A stretch of DNA of 64,000 nucleotides from Pyropia yezoensis (GCA_009829735.1 CM020619.1:16745816-16809815), one strand, 5' to 3'; counted from the stretch's first letter, positions 34,140-45,941 are shown. A program made the numbers and translations. The notes: generated from the sequence alone by a model not told the origin.

Positions 34140-34520
34140 CAAAAATAATCCGGATATCGGGGTTTTCTGTACTGGACGGAGGACCCATGTGGAACTCGTC
34201 GAAAACCCTCAATATGATTTTTCAAGCCATCATCGGAGAGCATTGTCGCCCGCCAGAAGTGTTCGCAACCGCTACTCATGCTGTGGCGTAGACGCCATCT
34301 CTTGGCCCGAGGCTCTCATCACAGCGGCTGCAACCAAGTGTGACGCGATCGAGACAACGCTGAGCCTGCGTGAGAGCCACTCTCATGACCTGAAGTGGTC
34401 AGCCAACTCCAACAGCAGACCCCATTCCTGCACCTGAGAACCCGTATATCCGGGATTCTCCTTGGAGGAACCCCTACATCCGGGTTTTTCCACAAGATAA
34501 CCCGGATATCCGGGTTAAGA
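34140..34520. repeat. cluster of CCCGGATATCCGGG palindromes
   Basis: TAACCCGGATATCCGGGTTA at 34498-34517 is a perfect 20-bp palindrome. Degenerate versions lie near 34147, 34438 and 34469. The block CCCTACAACAAAAATA next to the first is repeated in inverse at about 36440-36455. Confidence 0.7.
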
Positions 34521-35234
34521 TCAGCGTACCTTTAGGGGCAGTCGCTAAATTAGGTATACATTAGTGTTTCAACAAAACTTCAGTTGATATACAATGTTGT
34601 GTATCCAAATTAAAAACGTCAAAATCTTTCGCGGGCAGCCTTGTTCAAAGTTGTCTACACGCCTACGTACTCATACAACCGTGTGATTGTTGGAATACAT
34701 AAACACCATTCTTTTTTCCGCGGGATGGATATTTGTCAGTACACAGGATCTGCGGCACGTCGTACACTACTCTGATGTTGTGCAGTGCACACTGCGTTTT
34801 GTCCCAAAAGCATGAGACATAGCGCCTTGTCTCGCTCGTCGTTTACTACCGCAAATTAGTTTTTAGTAGCTTCAAAGAGATGACCTGCTGGCTTGCTGCT
34901 GGGCAGATGATGTCGTCACCCAGTGGTCGGAACTGGGAAGGCTTGACCCGTACTCATTGAGGCTCAGCTTAGATGAATCTGTGCAAATTCCTCGCTGCCC
35001 GTCGGCTACAGATCCTTTCGCGTCTATATTTCATTCTAATCTGTTTGATATGCGGCTACTCCTCTAAACTACTTGTGTGGGATCACCCAGCTGAATTGAC
35101 TGAGGCGTCTTCGTCGACAAAGAGCCTCAAGGGCCGGCCCCGGGTGCCCGCAGGGGGAGGGGGTATGGGGAAAGGGAAAAAGGCGGAGGAGGCGAGGGGG
35201 GGAGGAGGAGGGGTGAGCATGAACTAAGGCTGCA

Positions 35235-35885
35235 ACTGATGACTCGAGACTATGAGAATTAGTCAAGAATCAGCAATGGCAATGTACCCTGCGTCGCGCG
35301 CCCTCTGCTATTTATTTACTGGCTCCTCAGCCCGTCCACCCGTATCTAGCGGGTTTGACAAGCTCTCGGCTCTGGATCAATGTTTACCTTCCAATGGCCA
35401 GCTCGCCATCTTCTAAATACATAGATAGATTGATATCAACGTCAGCATCTTCGCCATTTGTGTCAGAGAGCTCTCCCCCCGCTCGATCTATCCTAATGCT
35501 GTTCCCCAATTTTGTCATGGGGAAAATGAAACTGGATCCACTGCGCGGGTCTCTCTACCAAGGAGAGAGCCGCGGGGACACCTTCTGTATTTAGGGTACC
35601 GCTTGGATCGGGGAGCTGGGGGTGAGGGTGATCACTTGCGGCAATGGGAGACTCGAGACATAAAGGATTGGTCATCATTCAGCGAGGGCTGTTGGTTCTC
35701 CAATCCACCCGTTTTCCACGCTGAGCCTGAGCCATGCATCCCATTCCCGAATATTGACAGGATCTCGCGACTCGGGGATCAATGATGACCTGTCATTGGC
35801 TACGGCGCGCCACCTGCTATCTTCCAATGATATCAGCCTCTTCGCCAGTTTTGCAGAGAGCTCCCGTCTGCCTCCGGCCCCCGCG
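35235..35885. repeat. diverged ~400-bp tandem duplication
   Basis: Blocks such as GACTCGAGAC (35243, 35650), GGATCAATG and TCTTCGCCA...CAGAGAGCTC (35445, 35841) recur in the same order about 400 bp apart. No gene. Confidence 0.6.
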
Positions 35886-36386
35886 CGCCTAAAGCGCCTG
35901 ATCTTAACCGCCCCCCATCACTGGATCTCGTGACATTCTGGTCGAAATTGCCCTGCGCTCGTCACCGCAATGGCAGCGGCCTGCGAAGGGCTACGCGGAC
36001 GACTCGCAGCACTGACCCCCATCCCGAATTTGCATACCTTCTGGCTCGCAGAGGCCGGGCGGCGGCACCGCGACACCTGGGAAGCTCTCACGAGTTTTCA
36101 CGAATAGCCTGGCCATTGGTCCACGGAGCTTGGCTGTTGTGAGAGCGTGTCGGCGCGGAGGTGCGGCGGCGCGGCGGCGTGGCGACTGCGCTGCGCAAGG
36201 GAGGGGGGCGTCGTGGGAGCGAATGAGGTGGGGGGGTGGGCAGGCGGGGCACGGACGCCGACAAGGGGAGGGGGGGGGGGGGCTCTCCATCAGGCCAGGA
36301 CGTCCGGTCGAAAACGTGGAATAAAAGAGCTCCGCAACCACCCCTCTGGAAAATTCATCAGGGAGGGGCCCCGGTGGGGGGGGGGT

Positions 36387-36440
36387 CGTAATCCGGGAAA
36401 AAACCCGGATTACGGGACCCAGAACCCGGATATCCGGGCT
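36387..36440. repeat. 11-bp hairpin and CCCGGATATCCGGG
   Basis: CGTAATCCGGG (36387-36397), six A, CCCGGATTACG (36404-36414) form a perfect hairpin. AACCCGGATATCCGGGCT follows directly. Same motif family as 34140-34520, and the flanks are inverted relative to it. Confidence 0.7.
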
Positions 36441-36619
36441 ATTTTTGTTGTAGGGCGGTCGACCAGCGTTGCAGGCCCGGGAGCTCACGTGGAGAGGGGA
36501 GGCGGATCCCAGGCGCCCCCCCCCCCCCCCCATGCCCGGCATTGCCGACGACGGTACCGACTGCCGTCGGGCTCACCGCCTCTCGCCACCTTGGTGGGGC
36601 ACCGCACCGCGTCAAGGTA

Positions 36620-36738
36620 TTGTGCGTCCCGCAAAAAGTAGACGTGCACGGGTCGTGTAGTGTGCGTTTGATTGGTCCAGTGGCCGATGTTTGACATGAT
36701 CACGACACGAGCACGTCCACTTTTTACGGGACGCACTA
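36620..36738. mobile_element. 119-bp MITE flanked by TA
   Basis: Terminal inverted repeats of about 35 bp with few mismatches (left TTGTGCGTCCCGCAAAAAGT, right the near-complement). TA lies directly outside each end (36618-36619 and 36739-36740), the target duplication of Tc1/mariner-type elements. No coding capacity. Confidence 0.75.
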
Positions 36739-36740
36739 TA

Positions 36741-37560
36741 GAGGACGTGCGGGACGTTGCTGGTGATTGGTGGCGCGCGCGCGCGGGCCCCATGTGGTCC
36801 TGCACGGCGCGCGCAGGCCTCTTGCGGTGCTGCACGGCACGCGCGCGCGGCTCTGTGTGCTGGTCACCAGCACGGTACCAGGCGGGAAGCTCAAACGGAG
36901 ATGGCGCCCGCCGTTCGTTCTCTCCGCCCCCCCCCCCCCGGCATCGTGCCCTGTGACGTGATAACGCCGGACCAATGGGTGTGCAGACTGGGTTCGACGA
37001 CGCGCGAAGCGCCGTCGACGCGCGAAGCGCCGTCGGGACGCGCAGGGCAGCCAACGAACCAAGCAGGAATTGGCGGGCGGCCGGGCAGACTTCCGCATTT
37101 GCAGCATGTGCGCCCTACTTGTCCCTAGCAGCCTCAAATCGGGATCGTGCTGAAAGTCTGACAGAAGGACGTACGCAGAGACTTATTCTGAGCGAGTTCG
37201 AAAGTCCTTTTGGCCTTAAAGTCCGTTTGCTATGTATGTGGTGCTTGCATCGACTGCTGTTCGCCGTGACGGCGAATTCTACCTCTCGGCAGTGATGGTG
37301 TTGCGCGAGGTCCTCCCGCCGGCACGCAGCCGGCCTTCGGTACGGGGTGGGGGAGGGGGGGGAGGCAGAGCTGGTGGCAGACCCGGGGAGCGTCCACCTC
37401 ACCTATGGCGACTACCCGCCCCTGTATTGGCGAGAGGAGGCGGGGGGGGGGGGGGGGGGGGGGGGTGCCGGCGAATGGTGGGGGTGCCGGCGGCAGCGGC
37501 AGTAGCAGCGGTGGCAGCCCCCCCGACGGGTCGCCTAGCACGACGTCGGGGGCGGCAGCG

Positions 37561-37591
<31 letters not shown>

Positions 37592-37663
37592 CGGTGGCGG
37601 CGGTGGGGGGCGGGACGCGGGCGGCCGGGAGTGCGGATGGGGCCCCCATCCCCCCTCCGCCTG
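36741..37663. other. intergenic and simple-sequence DNA
   Basis: No gene seen. Alternating GC stretches near 36776 and a poly(G) run of 24 at 37442-37465, then a GGC/GGT trinucleotide block up to about 37600 that produces Ala-, Gly- and Arg-rich frames in all phases. Confidence 0.5.
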
Positions 37664-38389
37664 ATGCAAATGTTCCTCTACCTCCGCTACTCCCTTGACG
37701 ACAACCACTATGCGCAGCCGCTCGACCTGTTGCCCATTGTGGAGGTCAACGCCCAGGCGGTGGTGGCCATCCACGGGGCCGACGAGCTACCGCCGGCGGG
37801 CGCGCCCGCACAGACGGACATGAACTACCGCAGGCGGGAGGTGGGACGCAACACCGCCCTCCCGTGCACGTGGCGCGCCGACCCCCCGTCGCCGCTATCA
37901 GTCGTCCAGCCAGACGTGCCGTCGTATGCCGTCGCCGGCCGGGCGGTGGCCTGGCAAGAGTGGACCTTTCGGGTGGGCTTTAACCCCCGGGAGGGCCTCG
38001 TCCTCCACAACCTCTACCACGGGGGGCGGCGGGTGGTGGACCGGGCCAGCCTGGTGGAGATGGCCGTCCCGTATGGAGACCTGGGGGGGCCCCACCCCCG
38101 CAAGTGCGCGTTTGATTTGGGGGACTGTGGGCTGGGCGTTTGCGCCGTGTCGCTGGCCCTGGGCTACGACTGCCTCGGCGCCATCCACTACTTTGGGGCC
38201 ACCCTGTCGCACGCGGCGGGGGAGCCGGTGGAGGTCCCCCGGGTGGTGTGCATGCACCAGCACGTGTTTTGCTGCCGCCTGGACGTGGCCATTGACGGGG
38301 CGCGCAACACGGTGTTCGAAGTGGAGCCTGCGATTTCCCTTCACTTGAGGCGCATCTGTCCCTCGCCCCGCCTGCATCCCATCCACTGA
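37664..38389 (+). pseudogene. copper amine oxidase fragment lacking the topaquinone segment
   Basis: Copper amine oxidases oxidise primary amines using copper and a tyrosine-derived topaquinone (TPQ). This frame matches the family from DDNHYAQPLDLLPIVEVN through WRFRVGFNPREGLVLH-like (here EWTFRVGFNPREGLVLHN), RASLVEMAVPYGD, AFDLGDCGLG (catalytic Asp) to DCLGAIHYF. The family normally continues about 85-100 residues from the CMH motif to the copper-binding His-X-His; that stretch holds the NY(D/E)Y tyrosine that becomes TPQ. Here VCMH runs straight into QHVFCCRLD at 38250-38266. The C-terminal part with the third copper histidine is also absent: the frame degenerates after VFEVE. Upstream domains are replaced by simple sequence. 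It cannot form the cofactor, so I call it a pseudogene. Confidence 0.85.
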
Positions 38390-39452
38390 CCGCGCCCCGC
38401 AGCCCGGTGCGCGTCTCTCCCGACGCGTCCCACCCCCCCCCGCCCTCTCTTCGACGCTACCGCACGCCCCCCATCCCTCAAATGACGTCACGCCGGGCTC
38501 CCCCCCCGACACCCCCAGCGCCACGCAATCCCGCCCCCCCCCCCCGAGCAGCGTCCAGAAAAACGTTGTTGGCGGCCACCTACCCCGGCCCTCCTGCGAC
38601 GTCCATCCCAAACGCGGGGGCGCGGCACCCCGCGCCTCCCCGGGCGGAGACGGCGACGGCGGCGGCTGGACGAACTCGAAAACGACCCTGACCGGCACCG
38701 CCCCTTCGCGCCCGACGCCATGGTGCCGCACTCATACGTCTTGCGTGTGGAGGTCCGTCGCGTCCGCGTGCGCGTACAACAGCAACCCCCCCGCCTCGCG
38801 ACCGGCTTCGGGCCCGACAAGAGCGCTTGGTACTTTATGAGGTGCTTGGCGAGCGCGTACGCCTCCTGACCGTGGAACGCCGCTTCCGCGGCGTGCAACG
38901 ACCCGGTGGCGGATGCGGCCGCCCACGCGGCGGTGGCGGCGCAGTCCATCGCGTCGGGGTGTGGCCTCGCCTGGGGGAGTTCTCCGTCGTATTCCCACGT
39001 GTCGCCAACGTTTTTGGGAATCTTTCACAACCTCGGTGAGTAGCGACGTGGCATCTGTGACTCATCTGACTCACCCTTGAGGCATCATGCGAAACGAGCT
39101 AACCCTCTCGGGCAACTGGTGTGTGACCGCCATAGATATCCCGCAACGCTCATCCGCACATCACCGCAGTTGGCGCCCCACTGGACGTGTCCCTCGCGCG
39201 ACAGCGGGGGTCATAGCATTACTCTGCCGGGCCGGTGCGGCGCGAGGCACCCAGATATGCCTGAGATCGTCGCGCCCCCTAGCCACATTGACTGCCACGG
39301 TAGGCGCGCCAGCCCGCTATTTAGGCTGACATACCGGATCATTGGGAAGCAGCATTGTTCGCTCCTCGACTGCATCGCAGCTGCCGACGTCGTCCGTTTC
39401 TTCTCAACGGCCACCCTTATCCCCCATATCTCCTTCTCCACGCGCGAGAGTC
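38390..39452. other. spacer with an unassigned frame
   Basis: From about 38690 the plus strand reads like protein with one TGA at 38867-38869: DKSAWYFMRCLASAYAS, stop, PWNAASAACNDPVADA and on to SPTFLGIFHNLG, ending at a GGTGAG that could be a splice donor (39033). A minus-strand frame overlaps. I cannot name a family or choose the strand with confidence. Confidence 0.3.
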
Positions 39453-40617
39453 ATGGCGCCCTCGGTGGCCTTCATGGCGCCCACGCCGCTAGTGCGTCGC
39501 GCCCGTGCAGGACGTGCCATGTCCATCGGGGTGGGCCCACGCCCGCGCTCTGTACTACCGTCGCGTGTCGGTCGCGACGTCCATTCCACCGCAAAGGTAT
39601 CCATGGCGTCTAGCTCCCTGAACGAACTCTTCGTCAACAACCTCGAGTGGAGCAAGAAAATGACTGACCAGGACGAGAACTACTTCTCGCAGCACGTTGG
39701 CGGTCAGACACCCGAGTACCTGTGGATTGGATGTACGTTTCCTTCTCCACTCCACTTGTGTCGCATTACTTGTTATGGCGTCTACAAGGCGCTCTCACTG
39801 GCTTCCAGTTCGGAGAATGCGCTCACCTACTTATGGCGCCCTGTATGCACTGTTGTTATCTTCATGTCTTGTTGAGCTGTCGTGACCTCGCTCATTCTGA
39901 TTCCTCTGCGACAGGCTCTGACTCCCGTGTACCCGCCAACCTTATCGTCGGTCTGCCGCCAGGGGCTCTATTCGTGCACCGCAACGTTGGCAACGTCGTG
40001 AGCCACTCGGTACGTGTATCGCCCTGTCATAGAGCTCTCGTATGTACATTGTCGGTGTGTGCTCCAACTTTCCTGCACTGCACCTGCCCTCCTGTTTCTG
40101 ACACAGGGCCCTTGTGTATTTTTTCGTCCTTTTCGCGGATGCTTTGTACCCACAGGACTTGAATGTGCTCTCGGCTATTGAGTTCTCGGTCAAGGTGCTC
40201 AAGGTTCGGCACATTCTCGTCGTGGGGCATGACTATTGCGGTGCTGTTACCGCAGCGATGAACGACGAGCGTGTTGGCGTGGTCGACCATTGGCTGACCC
40301 ACATCCGTGACATCCGCCGCCGCCACGCCGTGCAGCTGTCCCAAATTGAGGACTACGAGCTGCGCCGGGACCGCCTCGTGCAACTGAACGTGCTGGAGCA
40401 GGTTCACAACACGTGCGCGACACCAGCGGTACAAGCGGCTTGGAATGCGGGTCAACCTGTGTCCGTGCACGGCTGGATCTATCGCTTGCAGGACGGCCTC
40501 GTTCGGGACCTGGGCTTCCGTGTGGACGGCCCGGAGGGCATAGACACGGTGTACCGAACGGTGGAGCCGCGTGTGCTGTCGGGCAAGGGCAAGCTCCCGG
40601 AGGTGTCGGAGGTGTGA
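39453..40617 (+). CDS. beta-carbonic anhydrase, three exons
   Basis: Interconverts CO2 and bicarbonate. Exons 39453-39732, 39915-40009 and 40156-40617 join to 278 residues; both introns (182 and 146 bp) start GTACGT and end ACAG. Joining exons 1 and 2 completes the Cys codon of CSDSR. Zinc ligands are C94, H150 and C153 (GHDYCG), and D96/R98 form the catalytic dyad; RNVGN and the C-terminal IYRLQDGLVRDLGF strand are also family features. The first ~50 residues are basic, with only one acidic residue, and precede the family start (SLNELFVNNLEW), so they may target a plastid or mitochondrion. ATG 39453 is the first in frame with a good context. No defect seen. Confidence 0.93.
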
Positions 40618-42420
40618 AGACGGCCGACCATGCGCACTATTTGGCTTTGCCCGCCACGATGGCTTTGGAGAACAGCTCGAGCCTGTTGCATGTTTGTTTC
40701 CAATTTATTCTTTTGTATATTTCAGGTTTTTTTGAGGAGATCCACCACCCGCGTCGATGAGGCCGGGGGGTGTTGGGGGGGGGGGGCACGGCGTCAGCGA
40801 CTCAAACAAACGAGCAAGCCCCTGGGGCCGGGTAATCGAAGTAGCGGCCGGCCCCCGCCGCGCCCTGCCATCCCCACCACCGCCGCCGCCGCCACTACCG
40901 CCGCCGCCACCCGCCGGGGGCACGGCCCGCCAGTTCGCGGGGGCAGCAGGGGAGGCCCACACGGGGGCGGGGGGCGCCGAGGGCAAAGCGCCTCACCCAT
41001 TTGGGCGGGGCGACTCCGTGACGGCCGCAGGCGTCCCCGCCACAAAAGCCGGCGACGCACCGCTCAGCCGCCGCCGCAACGCGGGGGAGCCCGACCCCCG
41101 CTCGTCGGCGCGCGACGGCCACTCGCAGGGTGACCCCTTCCCTGCCTGCGGGCACATCAGTGGCACCACCGCGGTGGGCGTTCGCGGCGCGTCCGCGTCG
41201 GAGGCCGCACGGACACACGCGCTGCCGCCGTCGGCCGACCCGCCCGTCGACGCCGCGTCGGTGGCAGCGCGAATGGCGCTAGCGCTGGCCGGCGTGGCCA
41301 ATTCTGGCTCCCCCCCCCCCCGCCCCTCACGGCGCAGCCCGCCGGCGGCGGTGCGCCCGTGATGGAAGCTACACCCGACAGCGGCCCTGCACAAGCGGCG
41401 AGCAGCGCCGCGGCCTCACTCGCGCGCATCTCCCCCCGGCGGTGCCGCCGACAGCAACGCCCCCGCGTCGGCTACGCGGGCGAGCGACCGGGGCGGGGCT
41501 CTGCGCCTCGAGGCACCGCCCTCCCCGTCGCGCCAAGGCCCGCCAGCCGTGCTGCTGCCGCAGGAGCGGCCGCAGCCGCCGACGCAGCTGCGGGCGGCAC
41601 CCGGGGCACCAGCCAGGGGCGCCACCGCGGGCCCGCGGCGGCGGTGATGGCGGCGGGGCCGGCCGCCTCTGCCGGCCGCTCGCGTCGGCCAATCGACGCC
41701 ACTCTAGTGGCGGCGACGAGGGAGGAGGTGGCGTCCTCGGCCGGGCGGCCGCCCCATGGGGCCCACGGGGGCTCCACCCGCCCCCAGACGCCATCGTTGT
41801 ATGCCTTTTCGTGTGTGTGTTTTGCGTGTGTGGGTCTGTGAGTGGCGCCCTCGCGTTCGATCAAGCACGTCCTTCGTGCTGCGTGCTAGACTGCTTTCGT
41901 TGCCTGTGCCGCGCCTGTTCAAAAAACCCCGTTGCCGTGCGTTGCCCCGTCAGGACCACGGTCTGCACGACTTCCGCCAACCAACCCCACAACACATTCA
42001 ACAGCGTGCCATGAGTTGCTATCCACGAACACTACCGGGAACGCTACCCGCACACAGGCAGCATCACTTGCAGCGGCCCCAAAGCCCTTTCCAACAACAC
42101 CACGGTGGCCCTCGCAACCCACCACCATCCTCTCCCCGTGGCAGACGGCATCTGCCGCGCCGCTTTCCACGCTCCGCCCCACCGACACCCCCGACGAGCG
42201 GCCGGAAACACACGCAGCGCAGCGGTCTCCGCTAACCAAGTCCGCCACCGCGGGGCGTGCGCCCCAGTGCGGTAAAGCGCCCCGCCGAGCCATCCCCACC
42301 CACCGTCTTCGCCACCATCACCCCCACGCCCACCGCCTCCCGCCGCCAACGCGCCTGCCGCCTCGACGCCATTGCAGGCAGCTGATGTCAACTCGGCGCC
42401 CCCATTGGACGCCGCCGCCC
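40618..42420. other. GC-rich low-complexity stretch
   Basis: Pro/Ala/Gly/Arg-rich frames are open in several phases on both strands, as expected of CCG/GCC-rich DNA. A short AT-rich piece follows the carbonic anhydrase stop (about 40680-40735) and may hold its 3' end signal. No gene I can support. Confidence 0.4.
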
Positions 42421-43329
42421 CTACCCTGCCGCGGCCGCTGGTCGCCATGACGGCGGCGTCGGGGTTGGTGCGCGTGGGGGGCACGACAGGGCGGAAAAGC
42501 CCCCTGCCGCCAAGCACAACACCCGCACTGCCCACAACACCCTGAGCGCCACCTCGGACACCCCAAGCCCCATCAAGGACGCCCGCATCCGACACCTGGC
42601 GAGCCACGACGGGCATGCCGTCGGCCCCCAGCACAGCACCGACGCCTCGGCTCCCATGGCGCAACAGCGGCCGCGACCGTCGTCGCGTGGCCGGCGGGTG
42701 GGGGCTCGGACCCTTCCGCCGAGTGAAACCACTCCGCCGCCGATGCCACCACCCACCCCGCCACAACCCGCCGACGCCAACATGTCCGTCGTGGCGGGCA
42801 GGCCGCCAGCCCCCGGCCCGCCCAGAGCCACCGCCGCCGTCCAGCGTCGCCACCTGTCTTGGCGCGTCGTTGCCGAAGCCGAGACGGCGGCGGCGCCGGT
42901 GAGCGTTGGAGGGGCCTCGGGGGGTTGGAAGTATCCCCCGCTAAAGAGCGCGCCCTCCGCCGCAGGGAGTACGTCCGCCGTGACGTCCAGCGCCGTCAGC
43001 ACACCCGCCGCCACCGTCCCATCGGCTGCCTCCACCGACGTCTCGCCATCCCCAGCGGCGGCCGCCACCACCGTCCGGCCCGCGGCGGAGAGCGCGTGAT
43101 CTGACACAAACACGCCCGGAGTAACCCCCACGCCCAATACCGCGCCCCGCGGGCGCTCCCATTGGGCAGCAGAGCTGTCCGCGGCCGCACTATCCGCGCC
43201 GGTCCGTGGGGCGCCCCTCGCGGAGCTCCTGGGCCCGTCAGCCGCCGCGGTCGCGGAGCTGACTGCGGACGCGGACGCGCCTCTGGCGCTATACCTCCCG
43301 AATTCGGCCGTGTACCACATCCACCGCAC
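42421..43329 (-). CDS. uncertain Ala/Gly/Val-rich ORF
   Basis: 302 codons. The first part reads like protein (RWMWYTAEFGRYSARG, then VFVSDHALSAAGRTVV), the rest is Ala/Gly-rich. The frame starts at a GTG, so a first exon is probably missing; an upstream ATG frame at 43526 (MHDVPSRIFQ, with a hydrophobic FF segment) ends close by and could be exon 1, but I found no convincing splice sites. Family unknown. Confidence 0.35.
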   Translation of the reverse strand: MRWMWYTAEFGRYSARGASASAVSSATAAADGPRSSARGAPRTGADSAAADSSAAQWERPRGAVLGVGVTPGVFVSDHALSAAGRTVVAAAAGDGETSVEAADGTVAAGVLTALDVTADVLPAAEGALFSGGYFQPPEAPPTLTGAAAVSASATTRQDRWRRWTAAVALGGPGAGGLPATTDMLASAGCGGVGGGIGGGVVSLGGRVRAPTRRPRDDGRGRCCAMGAEASVLCWGPTACPSWLARCRMRASLMGLGVSEVALRVLWAVRVLCLAAGGFSALSCPPRAPTPTPPSWRPAAAAG

Positions 43330-44449
43330 GTGTGCGGGTAGACCATCCGCGGCGGCGGTGAGGCCCGAAAGGCTGCGCCGTCGCCGCCTCCGCCGCTTCC
43401 GTCGCTCGACCCATCGAACAAGAAAAAGACGACGACGCTCGCCAGGCGAGCGGCAAGCCCACCCAAACCCCAGCTACCGCGGCCATTGGCTGCACTCTGA
43501 AAGATACGAGAGGGCACATCATGCACGGCCGTAGCATCGAGAAGCCCGCAGCACGTGTCAGGTGTACATACAGTTATCCTTGTGGGGAAAGGATGGTTGA
43601 GCCCCCGGGAAACACTATATCATTCTATACATGTATTAGGCACAAGTCTTTCCCTAAGCATGCCGTTTAAGTAAGCTCCCGCCCCAGTCTATAGGAGTTA
43701 GAATGGTCCCCGTGGATATACTGGACAGGAAAGGTGGTCTCATTTAAGTGAAGTTCATGACGAAGAGAGGTGCCTACAAGTCATCCTGTCCATTGAACTA
43801 TTTACTGTCAACCAGACGCAATCTGGATGCTCCTGCCGCTTCGTCTGCAGCATCTCGCCGGATCTGAACCTGACGAAAGCCCGAGCCCGGAACGCCCGGG
43901 TGTCTGCTCGACATATGCGCGTCCCGCCGCGTTCGGACAGCCCGGCGTCGAGTCGGGGCGTTTCTGGGGAGCGCATCCGAGACGTTCTGTGCAACCGAAC
44001 CGTCAGTGCTGGATCGTGGCGTCACTGCCGCGTTCTTACATCACAGATGCTCCCGAGGACAGCATACGTCATGTTCTCTGCTCTGGTGTACTCTCAACGG
44101 CGTTCCGTTATCGATTCGTTGTCTCATTGAGAGGGTTTCCTGGGCGTTTCCTGGCCTGCAATGTGTATTTCCTGGGCCAAATAACCAGCATAAAAACCGG
44201 GTTATTGTCCGCAGGAAACGGTCCGCGGCCGACGCCGCCGACGCGGTGCCGACCGCGATCGCCGGCCCAGGCTTCAAGTCGCGCACCAGCTGGCACTGCG
44301 TGGCGGCGTAGCGGCGTGGCGGCGTGGCGGCGTGGCGGCAGCCGTAGCTGTGGAGGCGGCAACGGAGTCGGCTGGCCTCTGGCCCCCACCGCCACCACCG
44401 CCACCACCAACCCCACTCTCGACACACACCAACAATGCGCGGCTCACAA
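43330..44449. other. intergenic
   Basis: No supported gene. GGCGTAGC/GGCGTGGC short tandem repeat at about 44300-44340 followed by a CCACCG block. Confidence 0.35.
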
Positions 44450-44515
44450 CCCCCCCCCCCCCCCCCCCCCACCCCCCCCCCCCCCCCCCCCCCCCCCCCC
44501 ACCCCCACCCCCACC
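44450..44515. repeat. poly(C) tract
   Basis: C21, A, C29, then short C runs split by A. One of at least a dozen runs of 15 or more C or G between 37 and 62 kb. Confidence 0.95.
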
Positions 44516-44655
44516 TCCGCCCCGCACCCACGCAGATCCACAGAGGTGAAGTGATCTGGTAGCAAAAACTCCTAGATATACTTACCTCTTAATTCTCCAA
44601 GTACTTACAGAACTCATACTGCACTCAGGCGGACCGACCACAGCGACGGGGTCGC

Positions 44656-45005
44656 GTTATGTACATAACATGATGCCAACAGATCTCACCGGGCCGCGAC
44701 TATTTTCATGTGGGTTCGCGAGGATCGCGAACGGTACACACTGAAACAGTTGGACGGAAATGTGGTTTATCTGTCAACTAAGAAGTAGTCCTCGACATCG
44801 GTTGAAAAAGTAACCTGAAAACTATCATATGATATGGGGGCGTGATTCATCAAAAATTGGATCACGTCATCGATCGCACGATTTCGTACGTGGGAATGGC
44901 ACTCGTGAACAAAGCTTGTGTTTTTGTCTATCACGATCTCATTGGTTACCGACATGCCCCGACAGCGGTCGAGGTCACACGCACCCGTCTTGTTATGTAC
45001 ATAAC
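44656..45005. repeat. pair of GTTATGTACATAAC palindromes
   Basis: The 14-bp palindrome lies at 44656-44669 and 44992-45005, 336 bp apart. A second pair is at 55076-55089 (one mismatch) and 55403-55416, 327 bp apart. The intervening DNA is AT-richer than its surroundings. Confidence 0.65.
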
Positions 45006-45390
45006 GGAGCGCTGCGCGGCACTCGCAGGAAATATATTTCAAAGTACACGCACAACTGATAAAGTAGACGGTGTTGGTCACTTGAATGTTGACAATTCCT
45101 CTCAAATACTGTGCAATGGGTTTGTCAAGGTGGTGTATCGCGGTTTCACTAGACGGTTTCCTTTGCCCTTGCCATGGCGGGGCGGCTGCGCCGCACGCCA
45201 GTCGGGCGTACCGGTGCCGTTGTCGACCGGCGTTGGGCGTACGTACCGGTGCTGCTGTAGACCGCCGAAGTCGCGACGGCCGCCCGCCTAGACATGCCCA
45301 GTCCTTCCACCTCCCCCACCCCTTTTTGCCACCACCCCCACCATCGCCGCCGCCTCGGTAGTGACGGGCGCGAGAACGTGCCCGCGCCAA
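44767..45390 (-). CDS. uncertain ORF in AT-richer DNA
   Basis: 207-codon frame. Its C-terminal ~110 residues have a balanced, protein-like composition with several cysteines and histidines (CECRAALRYVHNKTGACDLDRC, IVIDKNTSFVHECHSH), quite unlike the GC shadows around; the N-terminal part is low complexity. It overlaps both palindromes or lies between them. No family recognised; it could be debris of a mobile element. Confidence 0.35.
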   Translation of the reverse strand: MARARSRARHYRGGGDGGGGGKKGWGRWKDWACLGGRPSRLRRSTAAPVRTPNAGRQRHRYARLACGAAAPPWQGQRKPSSETAIHHLDKPIAQYLRGIVNIQVTNTVYFISCACTLKYISCECRAALRYVHNKTGACDLDRCRGMSVTNEIVIDKNTSFVHECHSHVRNRAIDDVIQFLMNHAPISYDSFQVTFSTDVEDYFLVDR

Positions 45391-45941
45391 GTGGGTGGTT
45401 GCCGATCCCCATCCGCGTGCTGTCCCATTTGGAGACGGTCGGCCCAGCTCATTCTGACACGTTTGCGCTGTCCATTTCCCCTGTCTCTAATATACAGGCC
45501 GCCTCAGTGCCCGGTCACCCTTTTCGCCGGTACAGCTGTTGGGGCGGTGACAGTGGCGACGGGACAGCAGGTGCTCCACCCACTCGCATCGGAGGGGCCA
45601 TATAGTGTGGCACTGTGGCTGATGTTCTGGCCGGCCGTTGGCATGCAAGTATGCTCGTTTTTCCACGACCACAATGACCCCTTTTTCTAAATCTACACAC
45701 GACAACCCGTCATGGCAGGGGACCACAGAGAACATCTGGACACGCAAACACAAGGCCACCCGACCCACAGGACAAGCAAACGTTGACGCACAGGCGGTGC
45801 CAGCCCACCTACTCACGAACCCCCCCCTGCTGTCAGGGCACGCACTCGGCTACCACATGCCCGCCTCGTGTACACGAGGCGAGCCAGCCACTGCTGCCAC
45901 CACCTCCGCCACCACTCGACTACATGCTGGCGGGGAAGCCC

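Noticed and set aside
40757..41841. Pro/Ala-rich proteins on both strands
   Set aside because: Long frames in up to four phases at once from CCG/GCC-rich DNA; none has a protein-like composition.
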